From assembly GCA_036378315.1 (NCBI GenBank), contig DASUWU010000165.1, positions 1 to 64,000 of the forward strand: a stretch of 64,000 bases of DNA, given 5' to 3'. Origin of the DNA: CALAED01 sp036378315 (GTDB taxonomy: Bacteria; Actinomycetota; Actinomycetes; Streptosporangiales; Streptosporangiaceae). The notes below the pieces were generated by a model. The model had not been told where the DNA came from. It did no database searches and saw only the letters and a program-made list of their open reading frames with translations. This document shows positions 1 to 8,192 of this stretch, piece after piece. Every line of letters starts with the position of its first letter. The stretch's first letter is position 1. The position numbers and the translations under genes were made by a program.

Positions 1-1
1 C

Positions 2-550
2 ATGGCCAAGACCGCGCTGCTGGTGATGGACGTGCAGACCGCGATCGTGCGGCGGTTCGTCGAGGATGCCGGCTACCTGCCCCGGCTGCGCCGCGCGATC
101 GACGCCGCCCGGGCCGCGCACATCCCGGTGATCTACGTACGGGTCGGCTTCCGCGAGGGATACCCGGAGGTCAGCCCGCGCAACAAAGGCTTCAGCGCGA
201 TCAAGGAGCACGGCGGGTTCACCGACGCCGAACTGGAGATCCACCCCGACATCGCGCCCCGGCCCGGCGACGTCGTCGTCACCAAGCGGCGGGTCAGCGC
301 GTTCACCGGCAGCGATCTGGACGTGGTGCTGCGGGCGGCCGATGCGGAGGAGCTGGTGCTGACCGGCATCGCCACCAGCGGAGTGGTCCTGGCCACCCTG
401 TGCCAGGCGTACGACCTGGACTTCCGGCTCACCGTCCTGTCCGACGGCTGCCTCGACCGTGACCGGGAGGTGCACGGCGTGCTCACCGAGAAGTTCTTTC
501 CCGGCAGGGGAGAGGTGACCACCGTCGACGCCTGGATCAAGCGGCTCTGA
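2..550 (+). CDS. Isochorismatase-like cysteine hydrolase family protein, nucleophile cysteine missing
   Basis: A 182-residue single-domain protein of the isochorismatase/nicotinamidase fold. The N-terminal LLVMDVQ strand carries the expected Asp10 and the TKRRVSAF segment carries the expected Lys95. The third member of the usual Asp-Lys-Cys triad is not there: the loop that is normally GxxTxxCV reads GIATSGVV, with Val128 where the nucleophile should be. Hydrolysis by the standard thioester route is therefore unlikely. Family members without the Cys, such as PhzD, can still act on vinyl ethers, so a different reaction or a binding role is possible. The ATG sits at the very edge of the window, and MAKTALLVMD is a typical N-terminus, so the gene appears complete. 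Substrate unknown. Confidence 0.85.
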   Translation: MAKTALLVMDVQTAIVRRFVEDAGYLPRLRRAIDAARAAHIPVIYVRVGFREGYPEVSPRNKGFSAIKEHGGFTDAELEIHPDIAPRPGDVVVTKRRVSAFTGSDLDVVLRAADAEELVLTGIATSGVVLATLCQAYDLDFRLTVLSDGCLDRDREVHGVLTEKFFPGRGEVTTVDAWIKRL

Positions 551-572
551 CGGTCGCGCCGGGACGGCGGAG

Positions 573-1619
573 ATGACGGCGCCCCACGAACGCGGCACGC
601 GCACCCGCCGGGTGCGAGTCGGGTGTTGCCTGTCGCTGTCCGGCAGGTATGCCCGTTTCGGGCGGCAGGCGGCCGCGGCCCTCGACGTGTGGCGTTCCTG
701 GGACGGGGCCGCCGACCTGCTGGTCGAAGACGACCGCGGCGACCGGGCCGAGCTGCGCGCTGCCCTCGTCCGTCTGGCGCCGGCCTGCGACGTCCTCCTC
801 GGGCCGTACTCCACCTCTCTCATGCGTACGGCGGGGGACATCGCCGCCGGCCTCGACCGGCTGATCTGGAACCACGGCGGGTCGGGCGACGACGTCCAGG
901 CGGCCCACCCCGGTTACGTCGTGTCGGTGCCGGCGCCGGCGAGCCGTTACGCGGAACCGTTCGTCCGGCGCCTCGCGCGCGAGCGGGAGCCTGGTGAGCC
1001 TGGCCGGCTGTGGCTGGCGCACGGCAGGGGCGGGTTCGGCCGCCAGGTCGTGGCCGGCGCCGCGGCGACCGCCGGCGCCGCCGGCATCGAGACCGTACGG
1101 ATCGGCCCGGGCGACGAGCCCGCGGCGGCCGGACCGCCGGACGGGTGGCATCTGTTCACCGCCGGGTCGTACGAAGAAGACCTGCGGATGGTGCGGCGGG
1201 CGCGCGCAGCGCCGCGGCCGCCCCGGACGATCTGTGCCGTGGCGGCGGGCGTCCGCGCGTTCGGCGACGCCGTCGAGCACCCGGAAGGCATCTACGGAGT
1301 CGGGCAGTGGTTCCCCGGCGGCGGCGCGCAGCCGGTCGCGGTCGGCCCGCCCGAGCCCGACTTCATGGCGGCGTTCGCACGCCGTGCCGGCTTCCTCCCC
1401 GACTACCCGGCCGCGCAGGCGGCGGCGGCCGCGGCCGTCGCGGCCCACTGCGTCCGGCTCGCGGGTGGTGCGGAACGTGATCTTCTCTGGGCGGCCGCCG
1501 CCGAGCTGGAGACGACGACCCTCTTCGGCGCCTTCAGGATCGACCCGGAGAGCGGCGTACAGATCGGTCACCGGGCGGCGCTCACCCGGTGGACGCCGGG
1601 CGGCCTGGCGGCGGCGTGA
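573..1619 (+). CDS. Periplasmic-binding-protein-like (type 1, AmiC/LivK-like) protein without signal peptide
   Basis: A 348-residue protein whose opening segment, VRVGCCLSLSGRYARFG, and following alternating alpha/beta pattern match the receptor-ligand-binding fold of branched-chain amino acid and amide sensors. There is no signal peptide or lipobox before the first strand, so it is probably cytosolic, like AmiC-type ligand sensors rather than a transporter subunit. No permease or ATPase gene lies beside it. The start is chosen because GGCGGAG lies just upstream of the ATG and 22 bases separate it from the preceding stop. The ligand cannot be told from sequence. Confidence 0.7.
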   Translation: MTAPHERGTRTRRVRVGCCLSLSGRYARFGRQAAAALDVWRSWDGAADLLVEDDRGDRAELRAALVRLAPACDVLLGPYSTSLMRTAGDIAAGLDRLIWNHGGSGDDVQAAHPGYVVSVPAPASRYAEPFVRRLAREREPGEPGRLWLAHGRGGFGRQVVAGAAATAGAAGIETVRIGPGDEPAAAGPPDGWHLFTAGSYEEDLRMVRRARAAPRPPRTICAVAAGVRAFGDAVEHPEGIYGVGQWFPGGGAQPVAVGPPEPDFMAAFARRAGFLPDYPAAQAAAAAAVAAHCVRLAGGAERDLLWAAAAELETTTLFGAFRIDPESGVQIGHRAALTRWTPGGLAAA

Positions 1620-1711
1620 CCGGCACGCCCTCCGGCTCGGCGGCACCACCGGCGGGGAACCGATCGACGGTTCCGGCCGGCCGGCGAGAAACGGGCAGGT
1701 AGGTTCTGGAT

Positions 1712-2236
1712 ATGGAGATCATCAACCTGGGTGAGGCGGACGGCCTGCCGCCGGTGGACTGGGCACTCGTGACCGAGAAGCTCACCGCCGGGTCGACCCC
1801 GCGGCCGGACGCGCCGAACTCCCGCACGACATGGCTGTCCACGGTCAACGCCGACGGCAGCCCGCATGTGACCGCGGTCGGTGCCCTGTGGATGGATGGG
1901 ACCTTCTGGTTCCAGACGGGCACGGGTACGCGCAAGGGGCGCAACGTCGCACGCGATCCGCGGTGTTCGGTCGCGGTGTCCGTCCGGGACGCGGACGTCG
2001 TTGTCGAGGGTGACGCGGTGCGGGTGACCGAGCCAGGCGCGCTGGCGCGCGTCGCGAAGGCGTGGGCGGACCAAGGGTGGCCGGCTGAGCCCGACGAGAG
2101 CGGGTCGGGCATCACGGCCCCGTTCAACGCGCCGTCGCAGGGTCCACCGCCGTGGAACGTGTATCGCATCGAGCCGCGTTCGGCGACGGTGGTCATGGCC
2201 GCGGAGCCGGGCGGCCTGACCCGCTTTCGCTTCTGA
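1712..2236 (+). CDS. Pyridoxamine 5'-phosphate oxidase (PPOX) family protein
   Basis: A 174-residue split-barrel flavin-binding protein. The TTWLSTVNADGSPHVTAVG segment is the classic first strand pair of PPOX/FDOR proteins, followed by LWMDGTFWFQTG and RKGRNVARDPRCSVAVS, where FMN or F420 phosphate contacts usually lie. Such proteins in Actinobacteria are often F420- or FMN-dependent reductases. The actual cofactor is not visible here. The gene stands alone, 92 bases after its upstream neighbour, and convergent with the sigma factor gene downstream. The bases after its stop repeat the last codons (CGCTTCTGAC occurs twice), a small local duplication. Confidence 0.85.
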   Translation: MEIINLGEADGLPPVDWALVTEKLTAGSTPRPDAPNSRTTWLSTVNADGSPHVTAVGALWMDGTFWFQTGTGTRKGRNVARDPRCSVAVSVRDADVVVEGDAVRVTEPGALARVAKAWADQGWPAEPDESGSGITAPFNAPSQGPPPWNVYRIEPRSATVVMAAEPGGLTRFRF

Positions 2237-2303
2237 CCCGCCTTCGCTTCTGACGTCGCAGGGCGGACGGCCTGTTTCCGCGTTCCGGTGGGAGTGCGCG
2301 GCG

Positions 2304-3536
2304 CTACCGCAGCTGGTCGCGGCGACGCGTCAGGTAGGCGGTCTCGGCGGTGTTGCCGGCCAGCTCGATGGCTTTGCCGTAGGCCGCGCGCGCCTGTTGG
2401 CCGCGGCCCAGCCGGCGCAGCAGGTCGGCGCGGGTCGCGTGGTAGGCGTGATAGCCGGCCAGCGCGTTCTCAAGACGGTCGACGGCGGCCAGTGCCACCT
2501 CGGGGCCGTCGAGCTCGGCGACCGCGATGGCGCGGTTGAGGGCGATGATCGGCGAGGGGTCGAGGCGGACGAGCTGGTCGTAGAGGGCGACGACCTGTGA
2601 CCAGTCGGTGTCGCGTACGTCGCGGGCGGAGGTGTGCACGGCGTTGATCGCCGCGAGGATCTGGTAGCGACCGGGAGCCACGCGGGCGGCGAGGCGCTCG
2701 CGGACCAGCCGGTGCCCCTCGGCGATCAGCTCCGCGTCCCAGGTCCCGCGGTCCTGCTCGGCGAGCGTGATGAGTTCGCCGGCCGGCGAGACCCGGGCGG
2801 TGCGGCGGGCCTCGGTGAGGAGCATCAGTGCCAGCAGCCCGGCCACCTCGCCGTCGTCGGGCATGAGGGCACGGATCAGGCGGGTGAGCCGGATCGCCTC
2901 GGCGGTCAGGTCGTGACGTACGGGATCGGTGTCGGGGCCGGTCGCCAGATAGCCCTCGTTGAAGACGAGGAAGAGGACGGCGAGTACGGCGGAGACGCGG
3001 CCCGGGAGATCAGCCGCGGACGGCACGCGATAGGGGATGCGCGCCGCCTTGATCTTGGCCTTCGCGCGGGTGATCCGCTGTCCCATGGCGGTCTCCCGCA
3101 CCAGGAAGGCGCGGGCGATCTCGGGCACGGTCAGGCCGGCGACCATGCGCAGCGTCAGCGCCACGCGGGTCTCCATCGCGAGCGCCGGGTGACAGCAGGT
3201 GAAGATGAGCCGGAGCCGCTCGTCGTCGATGGCGCCGGGAGGCTCGAACGGGTCGTTGTCGTACAGCAGCTGAGCCTCCTTCTGCTTGTCGTCGCGTTTG
3301 TTCTCGCGCCGGATCCGGTCGATGGCCTTGCGGCCCGCGGTGGTGGTCAGCCAGGCGCCGGGGTTGGGGGGCACGCCGTCGGCCGGCCACCGCTGGACGG
3401 CGGTCGCGAACGCCTCGGCCGCCGCCTCCTCGGCGATGTCGAGGTCACCGAAACGCCTGGTCAGGGAGGCGACCACCCGGGCCCATTCCTCGTGGTGGGC
3501 GCGGATGACCGCCTCCCGGACGTCGACCTCGCTCAC
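2304..3536 (-). CDS. ECF42-type RNA polymerase sigma factor with C-terminal TPR-like extension
   Basis: A 410-residue sigma factor. Regions 2 and 4 occupy about residues 1-180 (AEEAAAEAFATAVQRWP, then the ETAMGQRITRAKAKIKAAR helix-turn-helix), followed by a long helical C-terminal half with DUF6596/TPR character ending in ARAAYGKAIELAGNTAETAYL. This architecture and the partner gene identify the ECF42 group, in which the C-terminal extension replaces a separate anti-sigma factor. The start overlaps the stop of the upstream YCII gene by 4 bases, so the two are co-transcribed. In the ECF42 group the sigma factor typically activates its own YCII/DGPF operon. Two matching promoter-like elements lie upstream. 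Confidence 0.93.
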   Translation of the reverse strand: MSEVDVREAVIRAHHEEWARVVASLTRRFGDLDIAEEAAAEAFATAVQRWPADGVPPNPGAWLTTTAGRKAIDRIRRENKRDDKQKEAQLLYDNDPFEPPGAIDDERLRLIFTCCHPALAMETRVALTLRMVAGLTVPEIARAFLVRETAMGQRITRAKAKIKAARIPYRVPSAADLPGRVSAVLAVLFLVFNEGYLATGPDTDPVRHDLTAEAIRLTRLIRALMPDDGEVAGLLALMLLTEARRTARVSPAGELITLAEQDRGTWDAELIAEGHRLVRERLAARVAPGRYQILAAINAVHTSARDVRDTDWSQVVALYDQLVRLDPSPIIALNRAIAVAELDGPEVALAAVDRLENALAGYHAYHATRADLLRRLGRGQQARAAYGKAIELAGNTAETAYLTRRRDQLR

Positions 3537-3856
3537 CGGAACGGCCGCACCTCGATCTTCCGGTTGCAGGCCTTCGACCCCTCGGCGGCGAGCTTGAGCG
3601 CCACATCGAGGTCCGGTGCCTCGATGATCCAGAATCCGGCGAGATACTCCTTCGACTCCAGAAAGGGCCCGTCGGTGAAGATCGCCTCATCACCTCGGTT
3701 GTCGATGACGGTGGCCGAGCCGGGCGCGGCGAGCCCGCCGGCGAAGACCCAATGACCGTCGGCCTGGAGCCGGTCGTTGAACACGTCGATCGCAGCCTGC
3801 TCGTCAGGGGTGGCGAGGTCGCTTCTGTCGTGGATCACTGATACCAGGTACTGCAT
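3533..3856 (-). CDS. YCII-domain (DGPF) protein, partner of the ECF42 sigma factor
   Basis: A 107-residue protein that opens MQYLVSVIHDRSD and carries TDGPFLESKEYLAGFWIIE, the DGPF signature that names this family. The fold is ferredoxin-like, and His or Asp residues of the YCII core are thought to be catalytic, although the reaction is unknown. YCII/DGPF proteins are the hallmark neighbours and targets of ECF42 sigma factors. The ATG is preceded by AGGAGATG-type purines, and the gene overlaps the sigma gene by 4 bases. A promoter-like element (TGTCGGAT then GCGTTC) lies about 65-85 bases upstream. Confidence 0.92.
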   Translation of the reverse strand: MQYLVSVIHDRSDLATPDEQAAIDVFNDRLQADGHWVFAGGLAAPGSATVIDNRGDEAIFTDGPFLESKEYLAGFWIIEAPDLDVALKLAAEGSKACNRKIEVRPFR

Positions 3857-3917
3857 CTCGGCTCATCTCCTGTGCTTCGGCGACGCCCCTGGTGGGCGGG
3901 CCGCTCACCCCAGCAAC

Positions 3918-3941
3918 GAACGCCTCGGCCCCGATCCGACA
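3918..3941 (-). promoter_or_regulatory. Candidate ECF42-dependent promoter upstream of the YCII gene
   Basis: Read on the minus strand this gives TGTCGGAT, 11 bases, then GCGTTC. A second copy with the same spacing lies at 4134-4157 in front of the DHFR-like relic. The -35-like TGTCGG resembles the TGTCGA element described for ECF42 sigma factors. Conservation extends through most of the leader down to each start codon, so the pair could also be a simple duplication. Confidence 0.5.
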
Positions 3942-3959
3942 CCGCCGCCCTGATGTTTT

Positions 3960-4077
3960 TCAAGGACTTGGCGCCTGGAACTCGCCCGCCGACGTGGCCT
4001 TCAGTTCGCCGACCGCCGCCGCGAGGTCACCGGCCAGGACGGTCGCGCCCGCCCAGCGCGGTGGTCGTCAGTTTCAT
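3960..4077 (-). pseudogene. Relic of a dihydrofolate-reductase-like (RibD C-terminal domain) gene
   Basis: The minus strand starts MKLTTTAL, the usual N-terminus of the DHFR/RibD-C proteins that sit beside YCII and ECF42 genes. It then shifts frame and continues as WAGATVLAGDLAAAVGELKA and SAGEFQ before a stop. The second piece matches the middle of the same family. Roughly a hundred residues between the two pieces, and everything after them, are gone, so an internal deletion fused the start codon to a mid-gene fragment. The relic keeps its own promoter-like leader, which ends inside the MFS gene. The family call is by pattern recognition of two short segments. Confidence 0.7.
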
Positions 4078-4133
4078 GATCGCGGCTCCTCTGCCGGGTG
4101 GCGCCCCTCGTGGGCGGCCCTCACCCCTCCCAT

Positions 4134-4157
4134 GAACGCGCCCACTCCTATCCGACA
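4134..4157 (-). promoter_or_regulatory. Second copy of the candidate ECF42 promoter, upstream of the DHFR-like relic
   Basis: Minus-strand TGTCGGAT, 11 bases, GCGTTC, overlapping the last codons of the MFS gene. The segment 4075-4165 aligns by eye over most of its length with 3855-3945, including the block GTGTCGGAT and the purine-rich stretch before the ATG. Confidence 0.5.
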
Positions 4158-5683
4158 CCACCTCCCGGAGTTCCGGCGCCGGCGACCGCCCTTTCGCGGC
4201 GGATCCGGATCATGGAGATCGTCATGAGCAGGGTGAGCACCGCGATCCCTGCTCCCACGGTGAAGGCGCGGTCGAAGCCGGTGACCAGCGCGTGCCGGTA
4301 CGTGTCGTGGGCTCGAACGGAACCGGCGGTCACCGTCCAGGCCACGGTGCTCAGCACGGCGAGCCCGACGGCACCGCCGATCTGCCGCGCGGCGTTGAGC
4401 ACGCTGGCGGCCACCCCGGAATCGGAGTCGGCGACGCCGGCCAGCGCGGCCAGGGGCAGCGGGACGAACATCAGGCCGAGCCCGGCGCTGGTGACCAGGA
4501 TGGGGCCGAGCAGCCCGCCCGCGTACCCGGCGTTCTCGGTCACCAGCGACAGCCAGTACAGGCCGCCGGCGCAGCCGGCGGCGCCGGCCACCAGCAGCGG
4601 GCGGGCGCCGACGCGCGGCATCAGCGCGGAGGCGGCGGCGGATCCGGCCAGCACCGCGGCGGTCAACGGCAGGAAGGCCACCCCGGCCCTGATCGCGGAA
4701 TACCCCCACACTTCCTGGACGAAAAGGGTCAGGAAGAAGAACACGCCGAACAGCACGGTGCCGACGCCGAGCATGATGAGGTTCGCCCCGAGCCGGCCGC
4801 GGTCGCGCAGCAGCCTGCCGGGCAGCAGCGCGTGCCGGCTGCGCGCCTCGACCAGGCCGAACACGGCGAGCAGCACCACGCCGGCCGCCAGCGAGCCGAC
4901 CACCGTGGCGTCGCCCCAGTGGGACACGCCGTCCGGGCCGGTCGCCGCGCCGGACAGCCCGTAGACGAGCGCGCCGACCCCGGCCGTCCCGGTCAGCGCC
5001 CCAGGGATGTCGAGCCGGCCGGCCAGCCGCGGCGTCCTGGCCAGCACCAGGGGAGCGGCCAGGGCGGCGGCGGCGCCGAAGGGGACGTTGACGAACAGTA
5101 CCCACCGCCAGGAGGCGTAGCTGACCAGGAGCCCGCCGGCCACAAGGCCGATCGCGCCGCCCGCCACGCTCATCGCCGAGTACACGCCCATGGCCCGCGC
5201 CCGCGGCCTGCCTTCGGGGAAGGTGGTGACGATCAGCGACAGCGCGGCCGGCGCGACGATCGCGCCACCGGCACCCTGCACGGCGCGGGCCGCCAGCAGC
5301 CAGGCCTGGGAGGTGGCGAAGCCCCCGGCCAGCGACGCGGCGGAGAACACCAGCAGGCCGGCGACGAACATGCGGCGGCGGCCCAGCAGGTCACCGGCCC
5401 GGCCGCCGAGCAGCAGCAGCCCGCCGAACGCCAGAGCGTAGGCGTTGACCACCCATGACAGATTTGCCCCCGAGAAATGCAGCGCGTCCTGGATGCGGGG
5501 CAGGGCGACGTTCGTGACGGTCGCGTCGAGCACCACCATCAGCTGGGCGGTGGCGATGACCAGCAGCGACAGGCCCTGCCTGGGGCGGCGGGCGGCCGGC
5601 GCGGCGCCGCGCGCGGCCGGGACTGACGGCACTGACGGCAGTGACGGGACTGACGGTACGGCCGCCGGGAGAGCTTCGGACAT
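4148..5683 (-). CDS. DHA2-type MFS drug-efflux transporter (EmrB/QacA family)
   Basis: A 511-residue membrane protein with about 14 hydrophobic segments, the number expected for the DHA2 branch. The first helix holds LMVVLDATVTNVALP, the family signature, and the loop 2-3 motif reads GGRAGDLLGRRRMF. AVQGAGGAIVAPAALSLI follows in helix 4. It should export drugs or secondary metabolites in exchange for protons across the plasma membrane. The N-terminal 35 residues are a low-complexity Pro/Ser/Val/Ala repeat (PSVPSLPSVPSVP). It follows the FAD oxidase gene by 36 bases on the same strand, so the pair probably forms an operon. Confidence 0.93.
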   Translation of the reverse strand: MSEALPAAVPSVPSLPSVPSVPAARGAAPAARRPRQGLSLLVIATAQLMVVLDATVTNVALPRIQDALHFSGANLSWVVNAYALAFGGLLLLGGRAGDLLGRRRMFVAGLLVFSAASLAGGFATSQAWLLAARAVQGAGGAIVAPAALSLIVTTFPEGRPRARAMGVYSAMSVAGGAIGLVAGGLLVSYASWRWVLFVNVPFGAAAALAAPLVLARTPRLAGRLDIPGALTGTAGVGALVYGLSGAATGPDGVSHWGDATVVGSLAAGVVLLAVFGLVEARSRHALLPGRLLRDRGRLGANLIMLGVGTVLFGVFFFLTLFVQEVWGYSAIRAGVAFLPLTAAVLAGSAAASALMPRVGARPLLVAGAAGCAGGLYWLSLVTENAGYAGGLLGPILVTSAGLGLMFVPLPLAALAGVADSDSGVAASVLNAARQIGGAVGLAVLSTVAWTVTAGSVRAHDTYRHALVTGFDRAFTVGAGIAVLTLLMTISMIRIRRERAVAGAGTPGGGVG

Positions 5684-5719
5684 GAGGGTCCCCTCTTCCT
5701 TACTGGGTCCGGGCGGGGA

Positions 5720-7114
5720 TCAGCCGCGCGCCGGGCGGATGTTGTGGGTGCGGCGGAACACGTTGCCCGGGTCGTAGCGCCGCTTGACGCCGGCCAGCCG
5801 CCTGTGGGTGGCCGGCGGGTACACGCGCGCGACGTCGGCGCTGGTCGCGCTCGCGAGGAAGTTGACGTAGGCGCCGCGCCCTCTGGTCTCGACCGCGGAC
5901 CACCGGCCGAGCGGCCCGGCGGCGAGCTGTGCCGGCCCGCCGGGCGGCAGCATCGCGCCCGCCACGACCAGCGCCTCGGCATCCCGGTGGGCGTAGGCGG
6001 TGGCGTCCGGTGCGACGCGGGCGACCGCGCCGCCCAGCCCGCGCAGGCCGACCATCGCGCCGTCCGCGTGCAGGTCAGCGATCGCGCCGGCCAGCGCGTC
6101 GTCCACGGCCGGGACGAGGGCGTTGCGGACTTCCATCCGGGTTCCGGGCGGCAGGACGGGGGAGGTTTCGAGAACGTCGGCGTACGGCATCGCGCGGACG
6201 GTGTCGGCCGTCACCGGAGCGAGCGCGCGGAAGGGACGCAGCGCGGCCGCGGCGGCGTCCCCGTCGGGATCTGCGTAGCAGACCTGCAGCATGGCCGCCG
6301 GCGACCCCGCGGGCTGGCCGGGCATCGGCGGCACCAGGTTGAGGGCGGTGGTCAGGTTGTCGTCGCCCGACCGGGTGAGGTCCCGCCACCCCGCGATGAG
6401 CTCCGTCAGGTCGGCGGGCCGGTAGCCGATCATCCCGAAGTGCACCGTGGTGACCGGTTGGGCGGTGAACTCGAACGACGTGACCACACCGAAGTTTCCG
6501 CCGCCGCCGCGCAGCGCCCAGAACAGGTCCCCGTGCTGTTCTGCGTCGGCCTGTTCTGCGGCGGCGCGGACCAGCTCCCCGTCAGCGGTGACGAGGTCCG
6601 CGGCGACCAGGTTGTCGATGGCCAGCCCGTAGCGGCGCACCATCCAGCCGATCCCGCCACCGAGGGTGAGCCCGCCCACGCCGACCTCCCGGGTGTCGCC
6701 GGCGGTCAGGCCGAGCCCGTACGGCGCGAGCGCGGCGGCCACCGTCCCCCAGGTCGCGCCCGCTCCGATGCGGACCCGGCGGCTCGCCTGGTCCAGCACC
6801 TCGACTCCGGACAGGTTCCGCAGGTCGATGACCATGCCCTCGTCGTGGGTGCTGAGCCCGGCCATGCTGTGGCCGCCGGACCGCACCGTGACGGCCAGGC
6901 GGGCGGCGGTCGCGTGGCGCACGGCGGCGGCCACCCCGGCCGCGTCGCGCGGCCGGACCACCAGGTCGGGCGTGCCGGCGGCGAACACGGTGGCCGCGGC
7001 TTCGGCATAGCCGTCGACGCCGGGCGCCAGCACCTCGCCGGGCAGCCCGCCGGCGGCACCGCCCAGCCCGCTTTGGACGGCTCGGGGATGTTCGGAATGT
7101 GATGTCTGTGTCAT
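5720..7114 (-). CDS. FAD-binding oxidoreductase, berberine-bridge-enzyme type
   Basis: A 464-residue protein with an N-terminal FAD_binding_4 (VAO) domain and a C-terminal BBE motif (YDPGNVFRRTHNIRP). RSGGHSMAGLS places His82 for covalent 8-alpha-histidyl attachment of FAD. The second covalent anchor of bicovalent enzymes, a Cys in the segment before VGVGG, is replaced (TAGDTREVGVGG), so FAD is probably linked once only. No signal peptide is seen. These enzymes oxidise sugars, alkaloids or polyketide intermediates with oxygen. Its downstream partner is an MFS exporter, which suggests modification and export of a small molecule. It is divergent from the two-component operon. Confidence 0.92.
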   Translation of the reverse strand: MTQTSHSEHPRAVQSGLGGAAGGLPGEVLAPGVDGYAEAAATVFAAGTPDLVVRPRDAAGVAAAVRHATAARLAVTVRSGGHSMAGLSTHDEGMVIDLRNLSGVEVLDQASRRVRIGAGATWGTVAAALAPYGLGLTAGDTREVGVGGLTLGGGIGWMVRRYGLAIDNLVAADLVTADGELVRAAAEQADAEQHGDLFWALRGGGGNFGVVTSFEFTAQPVTTVHFGMIGYRPADLTELIAGWRDLTRSGDDNLTTALNLVPPMPGQPAGSPAAMLQVCYADPDGDAAAAALRPFRALAPVTADTVRAMPYADVLETSPVLPPGTRMEVRNALVPAVDDALAGAIADLHADGAMVGLRGLGGAVARVAPDATAYAHRDAEALVVAGAMLPPGGPAQLAAGPLGRWSAVETRGRGAYVNFLASATSADVARVYPPATHRRLAGVKRRYDPGNVFRRTHNIRPARG

Positions 7115-7244
7115 GCCGGCGATGCTGCCGGGCGCGAGCGGCGTCCGTCGTCGTGCGCTGGGTGTCTTTCCTGCCTGGTCGGCGGGGAGCGGACGGGCCG
7201 CGCCGGTACCGCCCTGGGAGATGCGGCGGTACTACGGCGGGAGC

Positions 7245-7258
7245 AGGCGTTAATGCCT
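7245..7258. promoter_or_regulatory. Near-perfect 14-bp palindrome between divergent genes
   Basis: AGGCGTTAATGCCT is symmetric except for one pair and has a TTAA centre in otherwise GC-rich DNA. It lies 47 bases before the histidine kinase start and 131 bases before the divergent oxidase. It could be an operator or a -10 region. There is no further evidence. Confidence 0.25.
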
Positions 7259-7304
7259 CCGCAGGGAGGATGGTGGCGGGAGGCCTGGCACGTAGGCTCG
7301 GGGG

Positions 7305-8192
7305 ATGCGCACGGATCATGCCCGGCGCCGGCTCTACGGCGCGGGCTGGCTTATTTCGGCGGGCGTCTCGCTGGTGGCGTTCCGCATGTGGCACCTGCAT
7401 CTGCGCGAGGTCGAGCAACGCGCGGAGGAGGCGGAGCGGACCAGGGACGAGGTCGCCAGGCGGCGTGCGGTCGAGGAGCGGCTGCGCATCGCCCGTGAGC
7501 TGCACGACTCGCTGACGCACAGCATCTCCGTGATCCGGGTACAGGCCGGCGTGGCCGCCCACCTGGCCAAAAAGCGTGGCGAGGAGGTCTCGCCCGCGCT
7601 GGCGGCCATCGCGGAGGCGAGCGCCGACGCCGCCCGGGAGCTTCGTGCCACCCTCAGCGTGCTCCGCAACGGCGACCTCGACGGCGGAGCCGGCCTCGAC
7701 AAGCTGTCCGGCCTGATCGCACGGACGCAGGCGGCCGGGCTGACGGTGACCGTGACGGTGACCGGGACCGAACGGCGGCTCCCACCCGACGTTGACCAGG
7801 CCGCCTACCGGATCGTGCAGGAGGCGCTCACCAACGTCTCCCGCCACGCCGGCCAGGCGTGCGCGTCGGTACGGCTCCGGTACGGACCGGACACCCTGAC
7901 CGTCCAGATCGACAACGACGCCGCCGCCGACGGCGCGGCGGGCGCTGCCGGTGTCCCGGGCCTGCCGGCCGGCACGGACCCGGTGGATGGCTGGGCCGCC
8001 GCCGCACCCCCCGCCGCACCCGCTGGCGCACCCGCCGGCGCGGAAGACGGCACCGCGGCGCCGGTCAGGGGACTGGGGCTGATCGGCATGCGTGAACGGG
8101 TCGCCGCCCTCGGCGGCCGGCTCGACGCCGGGCCGCGCGAGCAGGGCGGCTTCCGGGTACGGGCCGAGCTTCCGGCGCGGGCGTCGGCGTGA
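7305..8192 (+). CDS. Sensor histidine kinase (HisKA_3/DesK-like) with minimal sensor region
   Basis: A 295-residue kinase. One short hydrophobic segment (about residues 10-27) is followed by a charged coiled-coil-like stretch, then the HisKA_3 dimerisation motif ARELHDSLTHSISVI with phospho-acceptor His67. The HATPase_c region includes QEALTNVSRHA and the late GLGLIGMRERVAALGG box. Relatives usually have four to six membrane helices before the kinase core. Here they are absent, so the signal is probably intramembrane or delivered by a partner. An Ala/Pro/Gly-rich insert of about 35 residues splits the ATPase domain. The stop overlaps the response regulator start by 4 bases. Confidence 0.9.
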   Translation: MRTDHARRRLYGAGWLISAGVSLVAFRMWHLHLREVEQRAEEAERTRDEVARRRAVEERLRIARELHDSLTHSISVIRVQAGVAAHLAKKRGEEVSPALAAIAEASADAARELRATLSVLRNGDLDGGAGLDKLSGLIARTQAAGLTVTVTVTGTERRLPPDVDQAAYRIVQEALTNVSRHAGQACASVRLRYGPDTLTVQIDNDAAADGAAGAAGVPGLPAGTDPVDGWAAAAPPAAPAGAPAGAEDGTAAPVRGLGLIGMRERVAALGGRLDAGPREQGGFRVRAELPARASA

